DNA from: JADYZU01 sp964540965
GTDB taxonomy: Bacteria; Pseudomonadota; Alphaproteobacteria; Rhodobacterales; Rhodobacteraceae
Assembly: GCA_964540965.1 (NCBI GenBank)
Contig: CAZIOT010000004.1
Location: 1 to 64,000, forward strand
DNA length: 64,000 bases
Direction: 5' to 3'
Below are positions 33,802-43,500 of this stretch, piece by piece. Every line of letters begins with the position of its first letter. The stretch's first letter is position 1. Made by a program: the position numbers and the translations under genes. The notes beneath the pieces were generated by a model, which was given only the letters and a program-made list of their open reading frames with translations, was not told the origin of the DNA and searched no databases.

Positions 33802-34827
33802 ATGCAATTGAGGACAAGGCATTGGGACCGGCGCGGCACGGGCGGGCTGACATTCACCGAATTGGGTCTGGGCACGGCACCGCTGGCCAACCTCTATCGC
33901 GCGGTGAGCGACGCCGAGGCGCTGGCGGTGATGGAGGCCGCCTGGGCCGGCGGCGTGCGCCATTTCGACACCGCGCCGCTTTACGGCCTGGGCTTGGCCG
34001 AAACCCGGCTGAACCGTTTCCTGCGGGGCAAGCCGCGCGACGCATATGTCCTGTCGTCCAAGGTCGGCCGGCTGTTGCGGCCCTGCCCGCCCGAGGAACG
34101 CAACGGCATCGGCAAGTGGTTCGACGTGCCGAACCGGGCCGAGGTCTATGACTATTCCCATGACGGGGTGTTGCGCTCGGTCGAGTTTTCGCTGGAGCGG
34201 CTGGGGATCGACCGGATCGACCTGCTCTATGCCCATGACCTTGATCTTGCCAATCACGGCACGCAGGCGGTGCTGGATGCGCGGCTGGCCGAGTTCATGG
34301 CCGGCGGTTACCCTGCCCTTCTGCGGCTGCGCGACGAAGGGGTGATCGCCGGATTCGGCGCCGGGGTGAACGAATGGCAGCCGGCGGCCTGGCTGATGGA
34401 GCGGGGCGATTTCGACATCTTCCTGCTGGCCGGGCGCTATACGCTGCTGGAACAGGACTCGCTGGCCGGGTTCATGGACCCGGCGGCGGCGCGGGGTATC
34501 GGCGTCGTCATCGGCGGGCCTTACAACTCCGGGGTGCTGGCGACGGGCGCGCGGCCGGGGGCGATGTTCAACTATGAACCGGCGCCGCAAGCCGTGCTGG
34601 ACCGCGTGGCGCGGATCGAGGCCGTCTGCGCCGCGCATGATGTGCGGCTGGTCGATGCCGCCTTCCGGTTTCCGCTGCGGCACCCCGCTGTGGTGTCGGT
34701 GATTCCCGGCGGGCAGGATCAGGCACAGATGGCGGGCAACCTGCGGGCGGCAGAGGCGGTGATTCCCGACGCCCTGTGGCGCGACCTGCGCGATGCCGGG
34801 CTGCTGGCCGAAGGGGCGCCGGTGTAG
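33802..34827 (+). CDS. Aldo/keto reductase, L-fucose/aldose 1-dehydrogenase type
   Basis: 341 residues, AKR fold with the catalytic tetrad Asp and Tyr in FDTAPLYGLGLAE, Lys in VLSSKVGRLL and His in LLYAHDLDL. NADP-binding end is VSVIPGGQDQAQM. It resembles the branch of D-threo-aldose/L-fucose 1-dehydrogenases and pyridoxal 4-dehydrogenases that oxidise aldoses to lactones. GGAGGG precedes the ATG at 33802. It is alone on its strand, divergent from the sgcQ-like operon under a shared operator. Confidence 0.88.
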   Translation: MQLRTRHWDRRGTGGLTFTELGLGTAPLANLYRAVSDAEALAVMEAAWAGGVRHFDTAPLYGLGLAETRLNRFLRGKPRDAYVLSSKVGRLLRPCPPEERNGIGKWFDVPNRAEVYDYSHDGVLRSVEFSLERLGIDRIDLLYAHDLDLANHGTQAVLDARLAEFMAGGYPALLRLRDEGVIAGFGAGVNEWQPAAWLMERGDFDIFLLAGRYTLLEQDSLAGFMDPAAARGIGVVIGGPYNSGVLATGARPGAMFNYEPAPQAVLDRVARIEAVCAAHDVRLVDAAFRFPLRHPAVVSVIPGGQDQAQMAGNLRAAEAVIPDALWRDLRDAGLLAEGAPV

Positions 34828-34833
34828 GAGCGG

Positions 34834-34882
34834 TCCAAGGGTTTTCTGAAAACCCTTGGAAAAAGCCTTCTAGAAGGCTTTT
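34834..34882. repeat. Twin hairpins between aldo-keto reductase and ribokinase genes
   Basis: Arms TCCAAGGGTTTTC / GAAAACCCTTGGA (34834-34860) are followed by a 22-bp perfect palindrome with arms AAAAGCCTTCT / AGAAGGCTTTT (34861-34882). As at 29501, the second hairpin contains the convergent stop codon and encodes the final A-K-A-F of the ribokinase-like protein. Confidence 0.85.
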
Positions 34883-35751
34883 GCGACCATCGCCGGCGTG
34901 ATCCCCTCACGTTCCTCGGGCGCGGTCGCGACATGCAGCGCGGCGGCGGATTGGGCAAAGGCGCAGGCGGCGGCAAGGTCATCGCCGGCATCCAGCCTTG
35001 CCGCCAGCGCGCCGATGAAGGCATCGCCGGCGCCATGGGTCGAGCGGACGGCGACCCGACGCGCCGGCAGATGCCGGGCGCTGTCGCCCTCGGCCAGCAC
35101 CAGCCCGTCACCGCCCAGCGTCACGATCAGCCGTTCCGGGCCAAGGCGGCGCAGGGCATCGGCGGCGGCAAGTGGATCGGTCAGGTCGGACTGACCTAGG
35201 GCCTGCGCCGCCTCGACCCGGTTGACGACCAGAAGATCGGTCAGCGCCAGCAGCGCGGGCGACAGGGGCCGCGCCGGGGCGGCGTTCAGGATCACCCTTG
35301 CCCCCGCGGCGCGGGCGCGGGTGGCGGCGGCCACATTGGCCGCCTCGGGGATTTCGTTCTGCAACAGCAGCGATGTCGTGCCCGGCGGCACCGCAACCTC
35401 TCCGTCCAGCGCCAGATTGGCGCCCGAGACGATGACCGCGCCATAGGCGCCACCGTCCTCGACCACGGCGACACTCATCCCCGAGGCGCCGGGCACCACC
35501 GTCACCTGCGCCCGGTCCACCCCGGCGCGGTCAAGGCCGTCCGCCAGCCGCGCCCCGAAATCGTCGGCGCCGATGCGGCCGGCCATCGCCACGCGGGCCC
35601 CCATGCGGGCGGCCGCCACCGCCTGATTGCCGCCCTTGCCGCCGAAGGCATAGGTGACGGCGTGGCCTGTCACGGTTTCATCCGGCGCCGGCAGATGCGG
35701 CGCCTGCACCAGCACGTCCAGATGCAGCGATCCGCAGACCAGCAGGCTCAT
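34870..35751 (-). CDS. rbsK: Ribokinase-like PfkB sugar kinase
   Basis: 293 residues of the PfkB fold. First signature FGGKGGNQAVAAARMG, second signature THGAGDAFIGALAARL with the catalytic Asp, and substrate strand VCGSLHLDVLVQAPHLP. The profile is ribokinase-like, but in this cluster the sugar need not be ribose; PfkB kinases also act on keto-sugar acids. It overlaps the upstream isomerase-like gene by 4 bp in a gntR-isomerase-kinase operon. Its last codons lie in a twin hairpin. Confidence 0.88.
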   Translation of the reverse strand: MSLLVCGSLHLDVLVQAPHLPAPDETVTGHAVTYAFGGKGGNQAVAAARMGARVAMAGRIGADDFGARLADGLDRAGVDRAQVTVVPGASGMSVAVVEDGGAYGAVIVSGANLALDGEVAVPPGTTSLLLQNEIPEAANVAAATRARAAGARVILNAAPARPLSPALLALTDLLVVNRVEAAQALGQSDLTDPLAAADALRRLGPERLIVTLGGDGLVLAEGDSARHLPARRVAVRSTHGAGDAFIGALAARLDAGDDLAAACAFAQSAAALHVATAPEEREGITPAMVAKAF

Positions 35752-36716
35752 CGGTACAGCGTGGCCGAGACCACGCGCAGGGCGCTGGCGGCGTCCTGCC
35801 GGGCGATGGCATCGGCAAGCGCCGGATCGCCGCGCAGGCGGGCCGCAGCGGCGCGCAGGCGGTCGGTCATCTCGACATTCACCCGCGCCTCGGCCACCGG
35901 ATCAAGGCCGCCATGGTCGGGGAAGGTGTCGAAATAGATCACGCCGTCCCAGCCTTGCCGGTCAAGCTCGACGAACAGTTCCACCGTCTGCACCGGATGG
36001 ACCGAGCCGACCATCAGCCCGTCGTCGCGCTTGCCGTAACCGTCGTTCAGATGCACGCCCAGAAGGCGCGAATGCCGCGCCACCAATGCGGCGGCATGGG
36101 CCGGGATCTCGTCGGCGAACAACACATGGCAGAAGTCGAGCGTGACGCCGAGGTTCCTGCGCCCGACCTCGCGGCAGGCCAGCAGCGTGGTGCCGATATC
36201 GGGCATCAGCGCATAGGACCGCGGTTCGTTCGGCTTGTATTCGATGGAGATATCCAGCGTCGGGTCATGGTCGCAGACCGTGGCGATGGCCTCGACGGTG
36301 GCGTCCCACATCCGCGCGTAATCGCCCTGAAAGGAATAGTCGACGCCATCCTGACCCAGCCAGAGCGTCATCAGCCGCCCGCCCATCGCGGCAAGCGCGT
36401 CCAGCCCCCGGCGGGTGATGTCGATCGCTGCCTGCCGCACCGCGCGGTCGGGGTGGGTAAAGGCGCCCAGCCGGAACCCCGGATCGGTGTAATAGCGCAT
36501 GGCAAGGCCGTTCAGCGCCATGCCGTTGTCGGCCAGAAGCTGCGACAGGGCGGCGGGGGTCTGCCCGTCGAAATGGTCGGGATAGTTCAGGTCGGCCGCG
36601 TCGATGCCGCCGACCTGCCCCGCCCGCGCGATCAGGTCGGCGATGCCGGGACGGCCGGGCAGGCCCAGCCGGAAGGCGTTCAGGCGGGCGGCGTAGCGGG
36701 GGTTCACCGGCGGCAT
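35748..36716 (-). CDS. Sugar phosphate isomerase/epimerase-like TIM barrel
   Basis: 322 residues of the xylose-isomerase-like TIM barrel family (AP endonuclease 2 superfamily). Metal ligands are probably Glu in DISIEYKPNEPRSY, Asp/His in VTLDFCHVLFADE and His in LGVHLNDGYGKRDDG. Family members include L-rhamnose isomerases and epimerases of keto-sugars. It starts 9 bp after the gntR stop and overlaps the kinase gene by 4 bp, so the three are one operon. The substrate is unassigned. Confidence 0.88.
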   Translation of the reverse strand: MPPVNPRYAARLNAFRLGLPGRPGIADLIARAGQVGGIDAADLNYPDHFDGQTPAALSQLLADNGMALNGLAMRYYTDPGFRLGAFTHPDRAVRQAAIDITRRGLDALAAMGGRLMTLWLGQDGVDYSFQGDYARMWDATVEAIATVCDHDPTLDISIEYKPNEPRSYALMPDIGTTLLACREVGRRNLGVTLDFCHVLFADEIPAHAAALVARHSRLLGVHLNDGYGKRDDGLMVGSVHPVQTVELFVELDRQGWDGVIYFDTFPDHGGLDPVAEARVNVEMTDRLRAAAARLRGDPALADAIARQDAASALRVVSATLYR

Positions 36717-36725
36717 GGCGCCCTT

Positions 36726-37466
36726 TCAGGAAAACAGGTCGGGCCGATTTTCCGCCAGCGGCTCGATAAAGGTCAAGAGCTGGCGCAGGTGGTGGCGGGT
36801 CGCGATCCGCGCCGCCTCGGGGTCGTGGCGTTCCAGCGCGGCAAGGATCGCGCGGTGTTCGTCCAGCGTCTGCGCGATCCGCCCCGGATGCGGCAAGACC
36901 AGCCGCCGGGCGCGGTTGACCTGCACCCAGGCCGTTTCGGCAAAGCCCGGCAGGCGGCGGTGGCCGGTGAGCGACAGGATCAGCTCGTGCATCTCGGCAT
37001 CGGCGGAATAGAACCCGGCGGCATCGCCATCGGCGACATGCGCCTCTTGCAGGCGCAGGTTGCGACGGAGAAGCACCAGCTGTTCCTCGGTCACGCTTCG
37101 GGCGACCTCCTCGACGGCGGCAAGTTCCAGCGCCTCGCGCAAGAAGGCGGCCTCGCGGATTTCGGGCATCGACAGGCGGGCGACGAAACTGCCGGCCTGC
37201 GGCACCACATCGACCAGCCCTTCGGCGGCCAGACGGGCCATCGCCTCGGACACCGGGCTGCGCGACACGCCCAGATGGTCGCAGATTTCCCCCTTGCGCA
37301 GGATTTCGCCGGGGCTGACAGACAGATCGAGGATCGCCTCCTTGAGGCTGGCATAGACCCGTTGCGCCAAGGATCCCTGAAAGGCGGCCAGCGGCCGGAA
37401 CGGCGGCGGCCCGTCGCCGGGTTCCGCGCCCTGCTCTTGCCCTGCGCTGGCATTGCCCTGTAACAT
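36726..37466 (-). CDS. GntR-family regulator (FCD type) of the sugar island
   Basis: 246 residues. Winged helix at about 35-100 (LAQRVYASLKEAILDLSVSP, VSRSPVSEAMARLAAEG) and a FCD domain (about 105-230) with metal-type His residues in DAEMHELILSLTGHRRLP and RIATRHHLRQLL. The ATG at 37466 sits 2 bp from a perfect CTAACATGTTAG and has no SD. A TTG at 37370 with AGGGA upstream would remove 32 low-complexity residues and is a real alternative. It probably represses the transporter and both catabolic operons. Confidence 0.88.
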   Translation of the reverse strand: MLQGNASAGQEQGAEPGDGPPPFRPLAAFQGSLAQRVYASLKEAILDLSVSPGEILRKGEICDHLGVSRSPVSEAMARLAAEGLVDVVPQAGSFVARLSMPEIREAAFLREALELAAVEEVARSVTEEQLVLLRRNLRLQEAHVADGDAAGFYSADAEMHELILSLTGHRRLPGFAETAWVQVNRARRLVLPHPGRIAQTLDEHRAILAALERHDPEAARIATRHHLRQLLTFIEPLAENRPDLFS

Positions 37467-37467
37467 T

Positions 37468-37479
37468 CTAACATGTTAG
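37468..37479. promoter_or_regulatory. GntR-type operator, copy 3 (gntR / altronate dehydratase)
   Basis: CTAACATGTTAG is a perfect 12-bp palindrome, 2 bp upstream of the gntR start codon and 59 bp before the divergent dehydratase gene. Binding here would block both directions. Confidence 0.7.
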
Positions 37480-37537
37480 CCCGCCGCCCTGCCCTGTCAA
37501 GGCAGAGCCGCCCCAGCCAGGACCGGACCCGGACCCA

Positions 37538-39067
37538 ATGGACCTTGCGACAGAAGCCCAGCCCCGCTTCATCCGCCTCAATCCCGCCGACAACGTGGTC
37601 GTGGCGCTGGCCGACCTGCCCGCCGGCGAACTGGTCGAAGGCGTGGCCGTCACCGCCCGCGTGCCGCGCGGCCACAAGGTGGCGGTCCGCGCCGTGGCGC
37701 CGGGGGAAAGGGTGATCCGCTATGGCCAGATCATCGGCGCGGCGACGGTGGCGGTGGCGCCGGGCGACCATGTCCACAGCCACAACCTGGGCATGGGCGC
37801 GCATGAGCAGGACCATGCCTTTGCCAGCGCCGCCCGCGCGCTGCAACTGCCGGTCGAGGCGCGGACCTTTCAGGGCTATCACCGCGCCGATGGCGCCGTC
37901 GGCACCCGCAACTATCTGGGTATCCTCACCTCGGTAAACTGCTCGGCCTCGGTCGCCCGCTTCATCGCCGAAGAGGTCGAGCGGCAGGGATGGCTGGCCG
38001 ATTACCCCAATATCGACGGTGTGGTGCCGATAACCCATGGCACCGGCTGCGCCATGGATCTGCGGGGCGAAGGCTATGCCACCCTGTTCCGCACCCTGCG
38101 CGGCTATGCCCGCAACCCGAACTTCGGCGGCGTGCTGCTGGTGGGCCTCGGCTGCGAGGCGATGCAGGTGCCCGACCTGATCCGCGACGGCAGGATGCGC
38201 GGCGACGGGCTGTTCCGGTCGATGACCATCCAGCAAAGCGGCGGCACCCGCCGCTCGGTGGCCGAAGGCGTCGCCGCCCTGCGCGAGATGGCCGGCGCCG
38301 TCAACGCCATCGCCCGCGCCCCGGCCGGGATCGAGCATATCATGGTCGGCATGCAATGCGGCGGATCGGACGGCTATTCCGGCATCACCGCCAATCCGGC
38401 CCTTGGCCATGCGAGCGACCTGCTTGTCGCCCATGGCGGCACCACGATCCTGTCGGAAACGCCCGAGATCTATGGCGCCGAACATCTGCTGACCCGCCGC
38501 GCGGTATCGGCCGAGGTCGGGCAGAAGATCGTCGACCGGATCCGCTGGTGGGAGGAATACACCGCCCGCTGGGGCGGCGAGATGGACAACAACCCCTCGC
38601 CCGGAAACAAGCGCGGCGGGCTGACCACCATCCTGGAAAAGTCGCTGGGTGCCGTGGCCAAGGGCGGCACCGCGCCGCTGACCCAGGTTTACGGCTTTGC
38701 CGAACCCGTCACCGAGCGCGGCTTTGTCTATATGGATTCGCCCGGCTACGACCCCTGTTCGGTGACCGGCCAGATCGCCTCGGGGGCCACACTGATCTGC
38801 TTTACCACCGGCCGCGGCTCGGTCTCGGGGTACAAGCCCACGCCCTGCATCAAGCTGGCCACCAATTCCGAGATGTATCGCCACATGTCCGAGGACATGG
38901 ACATCAACTGCGGCGACATCCTGTCGGGCGGGGCCAGCATCGAATCGAAGGGACGCGAGATTTTCGAGGACTGGATCCGCGTCGCCTCGGGCGGCCGGAC
39001 GAAATCCGAGGAACTGGGCTTTGGCGGCGCCGAATTCGTGCCCTGGCAGATGGGCGCGGTGATGTAG
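37538..39067 (+). CDS. Altronate/galactarate dehydratase (UxaA family)
   Basis: 509 residues. The N-terminal SAF domain (VEGVAVTARVPRGHKVAVR, HVHSHNLGMG) is followed by the iron-dependent dehydratase part (YHRADGAVGTRNYLGILTSV, THGTGCAMD, LVGLGCEAMQVP, MQCGGSDGYSGITANPALG, TEFG-region replaced by FVYMDSPGYDP). It dehydrates a sugar acid to a 2-keto-3-deoxy acid. It fits downstream of lactone-forming oxidation by the aldo/keto reductase, but altronate, galactarate and related acids cannot be separated by eye. Divergent from gntR over an operator. Confidence 0.92.
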   Translation: MDLATEAQPRFIRLNPADNVVVALADLPAGELVEGVAVTARVPRGHKVAVRAVAPGERVIRYGQIIGAATVAVAPGDHVHSHNLGMGAHEQDHAFASAARALQLPVEARTFQGYHRADGAVGTRNYLGILTSVNCSASVARFIAEEVERQGWLADYPNIDGVVPITHGTGCAMDLRGEGYATLFRTLRGYARNPNFGGVLLVGLGCEAMQVPDLIRDGRMRGDGLFRSMTIQQSGGTRRSVAEGVAALREMAGAVNAIARAPAGIEHIMVGMQCGGSDGYSGITANPALGHASDLLVAHGGTTILSETPEIYGAEHLLTRRAVSAEVGQKIVDRIRWWEEYTARWGGEMDNNPSPGNKRGGLTTILEKSLGAVAKGGTAPLTQVYGFAEPVTERGFVYMDSPGYDPCSVTGQIASGATLICFTTGRGSVSGYKPTPCIKLATNSEMYRHMSEDMDINCGDILSGGASIESKGREIFEDWIRVASGGRTKSEELGFGGAEFVPWQMGAVM

Positions 39068-39161
39068 GGCCGCGGCCCGGCCGGCAGCGGGGAATTCTCT
39101 TGGCGCAAGGGCGGTTCGCAGGGTATAGCCCGGGTTCCCCCCGTCGCGCGCAGGTCCGTCC

Positions 39162-40484
39162 ATGTCGCCGTTCCACCGCATCCTTGCGAACAACCTGTTC
39201 GCGAATGTCACCAACTTCACCGTCTGGTTCGCGATCACCTTCTGGGTCTTTCTCGAGACGCAATCGGTCTTTGCCACCGGCATGATCGCCGGCATCTACC
39301 TGATCTTCACCGCGGCCCTCGGCATCTGGCTTGGCTCGCTGGTCGACCATCACGGCAAGATCGCGGTGATGCGTGGGTCCAGCCTTGTGTCGCTGGCCTT
39401 TTACGGCGCGGCGCTGCTGTTGCTGGTGCTGGTGCCGGAACCGGCATTCCGCAACCCCTACGGCCTGTCGCTGTGGTTGCTGGTCCTACTGGTCATGGCC
39501 GGCGTCATCGCCGGCAACATCCGCGGCATCGCCCTGCCGACGCTGGTCACCATCCTGATCCCCGAAGCGGAACGGGACAAGGCCAACGGCCTGGTCGGCA
39601 TGGTGGGGGGAATCGGGTTCCTCATCACCTCGGCCCTGTCGGGGTTCCTTGTCGCCTGGGGCGGGATGCACCTGACGCTGACCGTGGCGCTGGTCGTGAC
39701 CGCGGCGGCGGCCTGGGACATCGGCCGCGTGCAGATCGACGAAGGCCGCGCCGCGCCCGCACCCGAAGCGGAACCGGCCGAGCCCGGCCGCATCGACCTG
39801 CGCGGCACGATCCGCGTCATCGCAGCGGTGCCGGGGCTGTTCGCGCTGATCCTGTTTGCCACCTTCAACAACTTTCTGGGCGGCATCTTCATGGCGCTGC
39901 TGGATGCCTATGGCCTGTCGCTCGTGTCGGTCCAGGTCTGGGGGCTGACCTTCGCGGTGCTGTCGACCGCCTTCATCATCGGCGGCATCGTGGTGTCCAG
40001 GGTCGGTCTGGGGCGCAACCCGATCCGCACGCTGCTGCTCGTCAATGTCGTGGTCTGGGCGGTCAGCGCGGTCTTCACGATCCAGCCGTCCTTCTGGCTG
40101 CTGGCCTTTGGTTGCTTCGTCTGGATGGCGCTGGGGCCGGTGGCCGAGGCCGCCGAGCAGACGACCCTGCAAAAGGTCGTGCCCCTTGAACGGCAGGGCC
40201 GTGTCTTTGGCTTTGCGCAATCGGTGGAACAGGCCGCCTCGCCCTTGACGGCGTTCCTGATCGGGCCCTTGACCCAGTTCGTCGTCATCCCGTTCATGAC
40301 CGATGGCGCGGGCGCGGCGGCCATCGGCGGCTGGTTCGGCACCGGGCCCGCGCGCGGCATCGCGCTCGTCTTTGTGGTGGCGGGCCTGATCGGCATGGCC
40401 CTTGCCATTGCCGCGCTGAATTCACGACCCTACCGGCGGTTGTCGGCGCATTACGCAACAACGGGAGAGGCCGCCGCCGGTTAG
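39162..40484 (+). CDS. Major facilitator superfamily transporter
   Basis: 440 residues, about 12 hydrophobic segments. Loop 2-3 reads GSLVDHHGKIAVMRGSS, a loose version of the MFS DRxGRR motif. A cytoplasmic middle loop (APAPEAEPAEPGRID) separates the halves, and VPLERQGRVFGFAQSVEQAASPL is typical of drug or siderophore exporters of the EntS-like group. It follows the dehydratase after 94 bp and no operator is visible, so it may not belong to the sugar regulon. Confidence 0.85.
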   Translation: MSPFHRILANNLFANVTNFTVWFAITFWVFLETQSVFATGMIAGIYLIFTAALGIWLGSLVDHHGKIAVMRGSSLVSLAFYGAALLLLVLVPEPAFRNPYGLSLWLLVLLVMAGVIAGNIRGIALPTLVTILIPEAERDKANGLVGMVGGIGFLITSALSGFLVAWGGMHLTLTVALVVTAAAAWDIGRVQIDEGRAAPAPEAEPAEPGRIDLRGTIRVIAAVPGLFALILFATFNNFLGGIFMALLDAYGLSLVSVQVWGLTFAVLSTAFIIGGIVVSRVGLGRNPIRTLLLVNVVVWAVSAVFTIQPSFWLLAFGCFVWMALGPVAEAAEQTTLQKVVPLERQGRVFGFAQSVEQAASPLTAFLIGPLTQFVVIPFMTDGAGAAAIGGWFGTGPARGIALVFVVAGLIGMALAIAALNSRPYRRLSAHYATTGEAAAG

Positions 40485-40551
40485 CGGCTTGGCCTTTCCC
40501 ATCGGCGCGCCAATCGCTAGATAGCGGCTGAAACCGACGGGAAGACGACCG

Positions 40552-43500
40552 ATGGCGATGGACAAGAATTTCAACCCGGCCGAGGCCGAGGCGCGCATCT
40601 CCGCCGCATGGGAGGCCGCGGGCGCCTTTCGCGCCGGTGCCAATGCGAAACCGGGGGCGTCCGCGTTCTCGATCATGATCCCGCCGCCGAACGTGACCGG
40701 CGCGCTGCATATCGGGCATGCCTTCAACAACACCATCCAGGACATTTATGCCCGCTGGCACCGGATGCGCGGCGATGACGTGCTGTGGCAGCCGGGGCAG
40801 GACCACGCCGGCATCGCCACCCAGCTTGTCGTCGAACGCAAGCTTGCGGCCGAAGGGAACGTCCGCCGGAAGGACATGGGCCGCGCGGCGTTCCTGGCCA
40901 AGGTCTGGGAATGGAAGGCGGAATCGGGCGGCACCATCATCAACCAGCTGCAACGGCTGGGCGCGTCCTGCGACTGGTCGCGCAATGCCTTTACCATGTC
41001 CGGCGCGCCGGGGGCACCTGCGGGCGAGGACGGCAATTTCCACGATGCCGTCATCAAGGTCTTTGTCGAGATGCACCGCAAGGGCCTGATCTATCGCGGC
41101 AAGCGCCTCGTGAACTGGGATCCGCATTTCGAAACGGCGATTTCCGACCTTGAGGTCGAGAATCTCGAGGTCGCCGGCCACATGTGGCATTTCAAGTATC
41201 CGCTCGCGGATGGCGCCACCTATCGCCATGTCGAGAAGGACGCCGAGGGCAATGTCGTGCTGGACGAGGTGCGCGATTACATCGCCATCGCCACGACGCG
41301 ACCCGAAACCATGCTGGGCGACGGCGCGGTCGCGGTTCATCCATCGGATGAACGTTACCGCGCAATCGTCGGGAAACTTTGCGAAATCCCGGTGGGGCCA
41401 AAGGCGCAGCGCCGGCTGATTCCGATCATCCTCGACGAATACCCCGACCCGACCTTCGGCTCGGGCGCGGTCAAGATCACCGGGGCGCATGATTTCAATG
41501 ATTATGCGGTCGCCAACCGCAACGGCATCCCGAAATATCGCCTGATGGACACGCGCGCGCAGATGCGCGCCGATGGCCTGCCCTATGCCGAAGCCGCGGC
41601 GCGAGCGGCCGAGATCGCGGCAGGCAGCCCGGCGACCGAGGCCGAGATCGACGCGCTGAACCTTGTGCCCGAGGCCTACCGCGGCCTTGACCGCTACGAG
41701 GCGCGCACCCGCGTGGTCGATGCCATCGCCGCCGAGGGGCTGATGGTCATGGTCGAGGACAAGACCATCATGCAGCCGTTCGGCGACCGCTCCAAGGTGG
41801 TGATCGAGCCGATGCTGACCGACCAGTGGTTCGTGGATACCGCAAAGATCGTCGGCCCGGCTCTGGATGCCGTGCGCAACGGCGACACCGTGATCCTGCC
41901 GGAATCCGGCGAAAAGACCTATTTCCACTGGCTGGAGAATATCGAACCGTGGTGCATTTCCCGGCAACTCTGGTGGGGCCACCAGATTCCGGTGTGGTAT
42001 GGCCTTGACCTGCATCCTGGCGGATTCCGCGATGACGAGGGCGACAATGCGCTCGACGCGGTGGAAATCGGCCAGTTGCTGTTGCAGCCCGGGTTTGTTG
42101 ACCGCGACCCGGTGCTGCATGTCGGCGAGGACTGGGCCTCGGCGGCCGAGCATTTCCGCCTGCACAACAACGCCCTGCCGGTGCCGCTCCATGCCGCGCG
42201 GATCGTCGAGGTGGCCGACAGGGCCGCGGCGGTCGATGCCTTTGCCGCCGCTTTGGGCGATTATGCCGTCAGCCAGGATCCGACGCATCTGGTCTATCCG
42301 GTCTGGCGCGACCCCGATGTCCTTGACACCTGGTTCTCGTCCGGCCTCTGGCCGATCGGAACCCTGGGCTGGCCCGAGAACACCCCGGAATTGCAGCGGT
42401 ATTTCCCGACCTCGGTCCTGGTCACCGGGCAGGACATACTGTTCTTCTGGGTGGCGCGGATGATGATGATGCAACTGGCCGTCGTCGGTCAGGTGCCGTT
42501 CGACACCGTCTATCTGCACGGCCTTGTCCGCGACGCCAAGGGCGAGAAGATGTCCAAGACCCGCGGCAATGTCATCGATCCCTTGACGGTGATCGACGAA
42601 TACGGCGCCGACGCCCTGCGCTTTACCCTTGCGCAGCTGGCGGTGCTGGGCGGCAGTCCGAAGCTGGCCGATGACCGGATCAAGGGCAACCGCAACTTCG
42701 GCACCAAACTGTGGAACGCCTGCCGCTTTGCCGAGATGAACGGCGTGTGGGAGGGGCACGCGACCCTTGCCGCCCCGCCCGCCGCCAGCGCGACCGTCAA
42801 CCGCTGGATCATCGGCGAGACCGGCCGCGTGCGCGAGGACATCGACGCGGCGCTGGCGGGCTGGCGGATCAACGACGCGGCACAGGCGCTTTACGCCTTT
42901 GTCTGGGGCGTGGTCTGCGACTGGTATGTCGAATTCGCCAAGCCTCTTCTGGCCGAAGGATCGGACGCGCGGGACGAGACACGGGCGGTGATGGGCTGGG
43001 TTCTGGACCAGTGCCTGATCCTGATGCACCCGATCACCCCCTTCATCACCGAGGAGCTGTGGGGCGCGACGGGCGCGCGGGCCAAGCTGCTGGCCCATGC
43101 CGACTGGCCCGCTTATGGCGCCGATCTGGTCGATCCGGCGGCCGAGGCGGAAATGCGCTGGGTCATCTCGCTGATCGAGGGCGTCCGGTCCGTCCGGGCG
43201 CAGATGAACGTGCCGGCGGGGCTGTATGTGCCGCTGGTGATGACCGACGCCGATGCGGCGGCCCGCGCCGCCTGGGCGCGCAACGAGGTGCTGATCAAGC
43301 GGCTGGCACGAATCGGCGACATGCGCGAGGGGCCGGCCCCGAAGGGCGCGCTGACCGTGCCGACGCAAGGCGCGACCTTCGCGCTGCCCTTGGCCGAAAT
43401 CGTCGATGTTGCCGCCGAAAAGGCGCGGATTTCCAAGGTGCTGGACAAGCTCATGAAGGAGATCGGCGGTCTGAACGGGCGGTTGAGCAACCCGAACTTC

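Noticed and set aside
37468..37479. CTAACATGTTAG as a terminator hairpin
   Set aside because: All three copies are upstream of genes, have no U tract and only 6-bp arms without loop, so an operator is the better reading.
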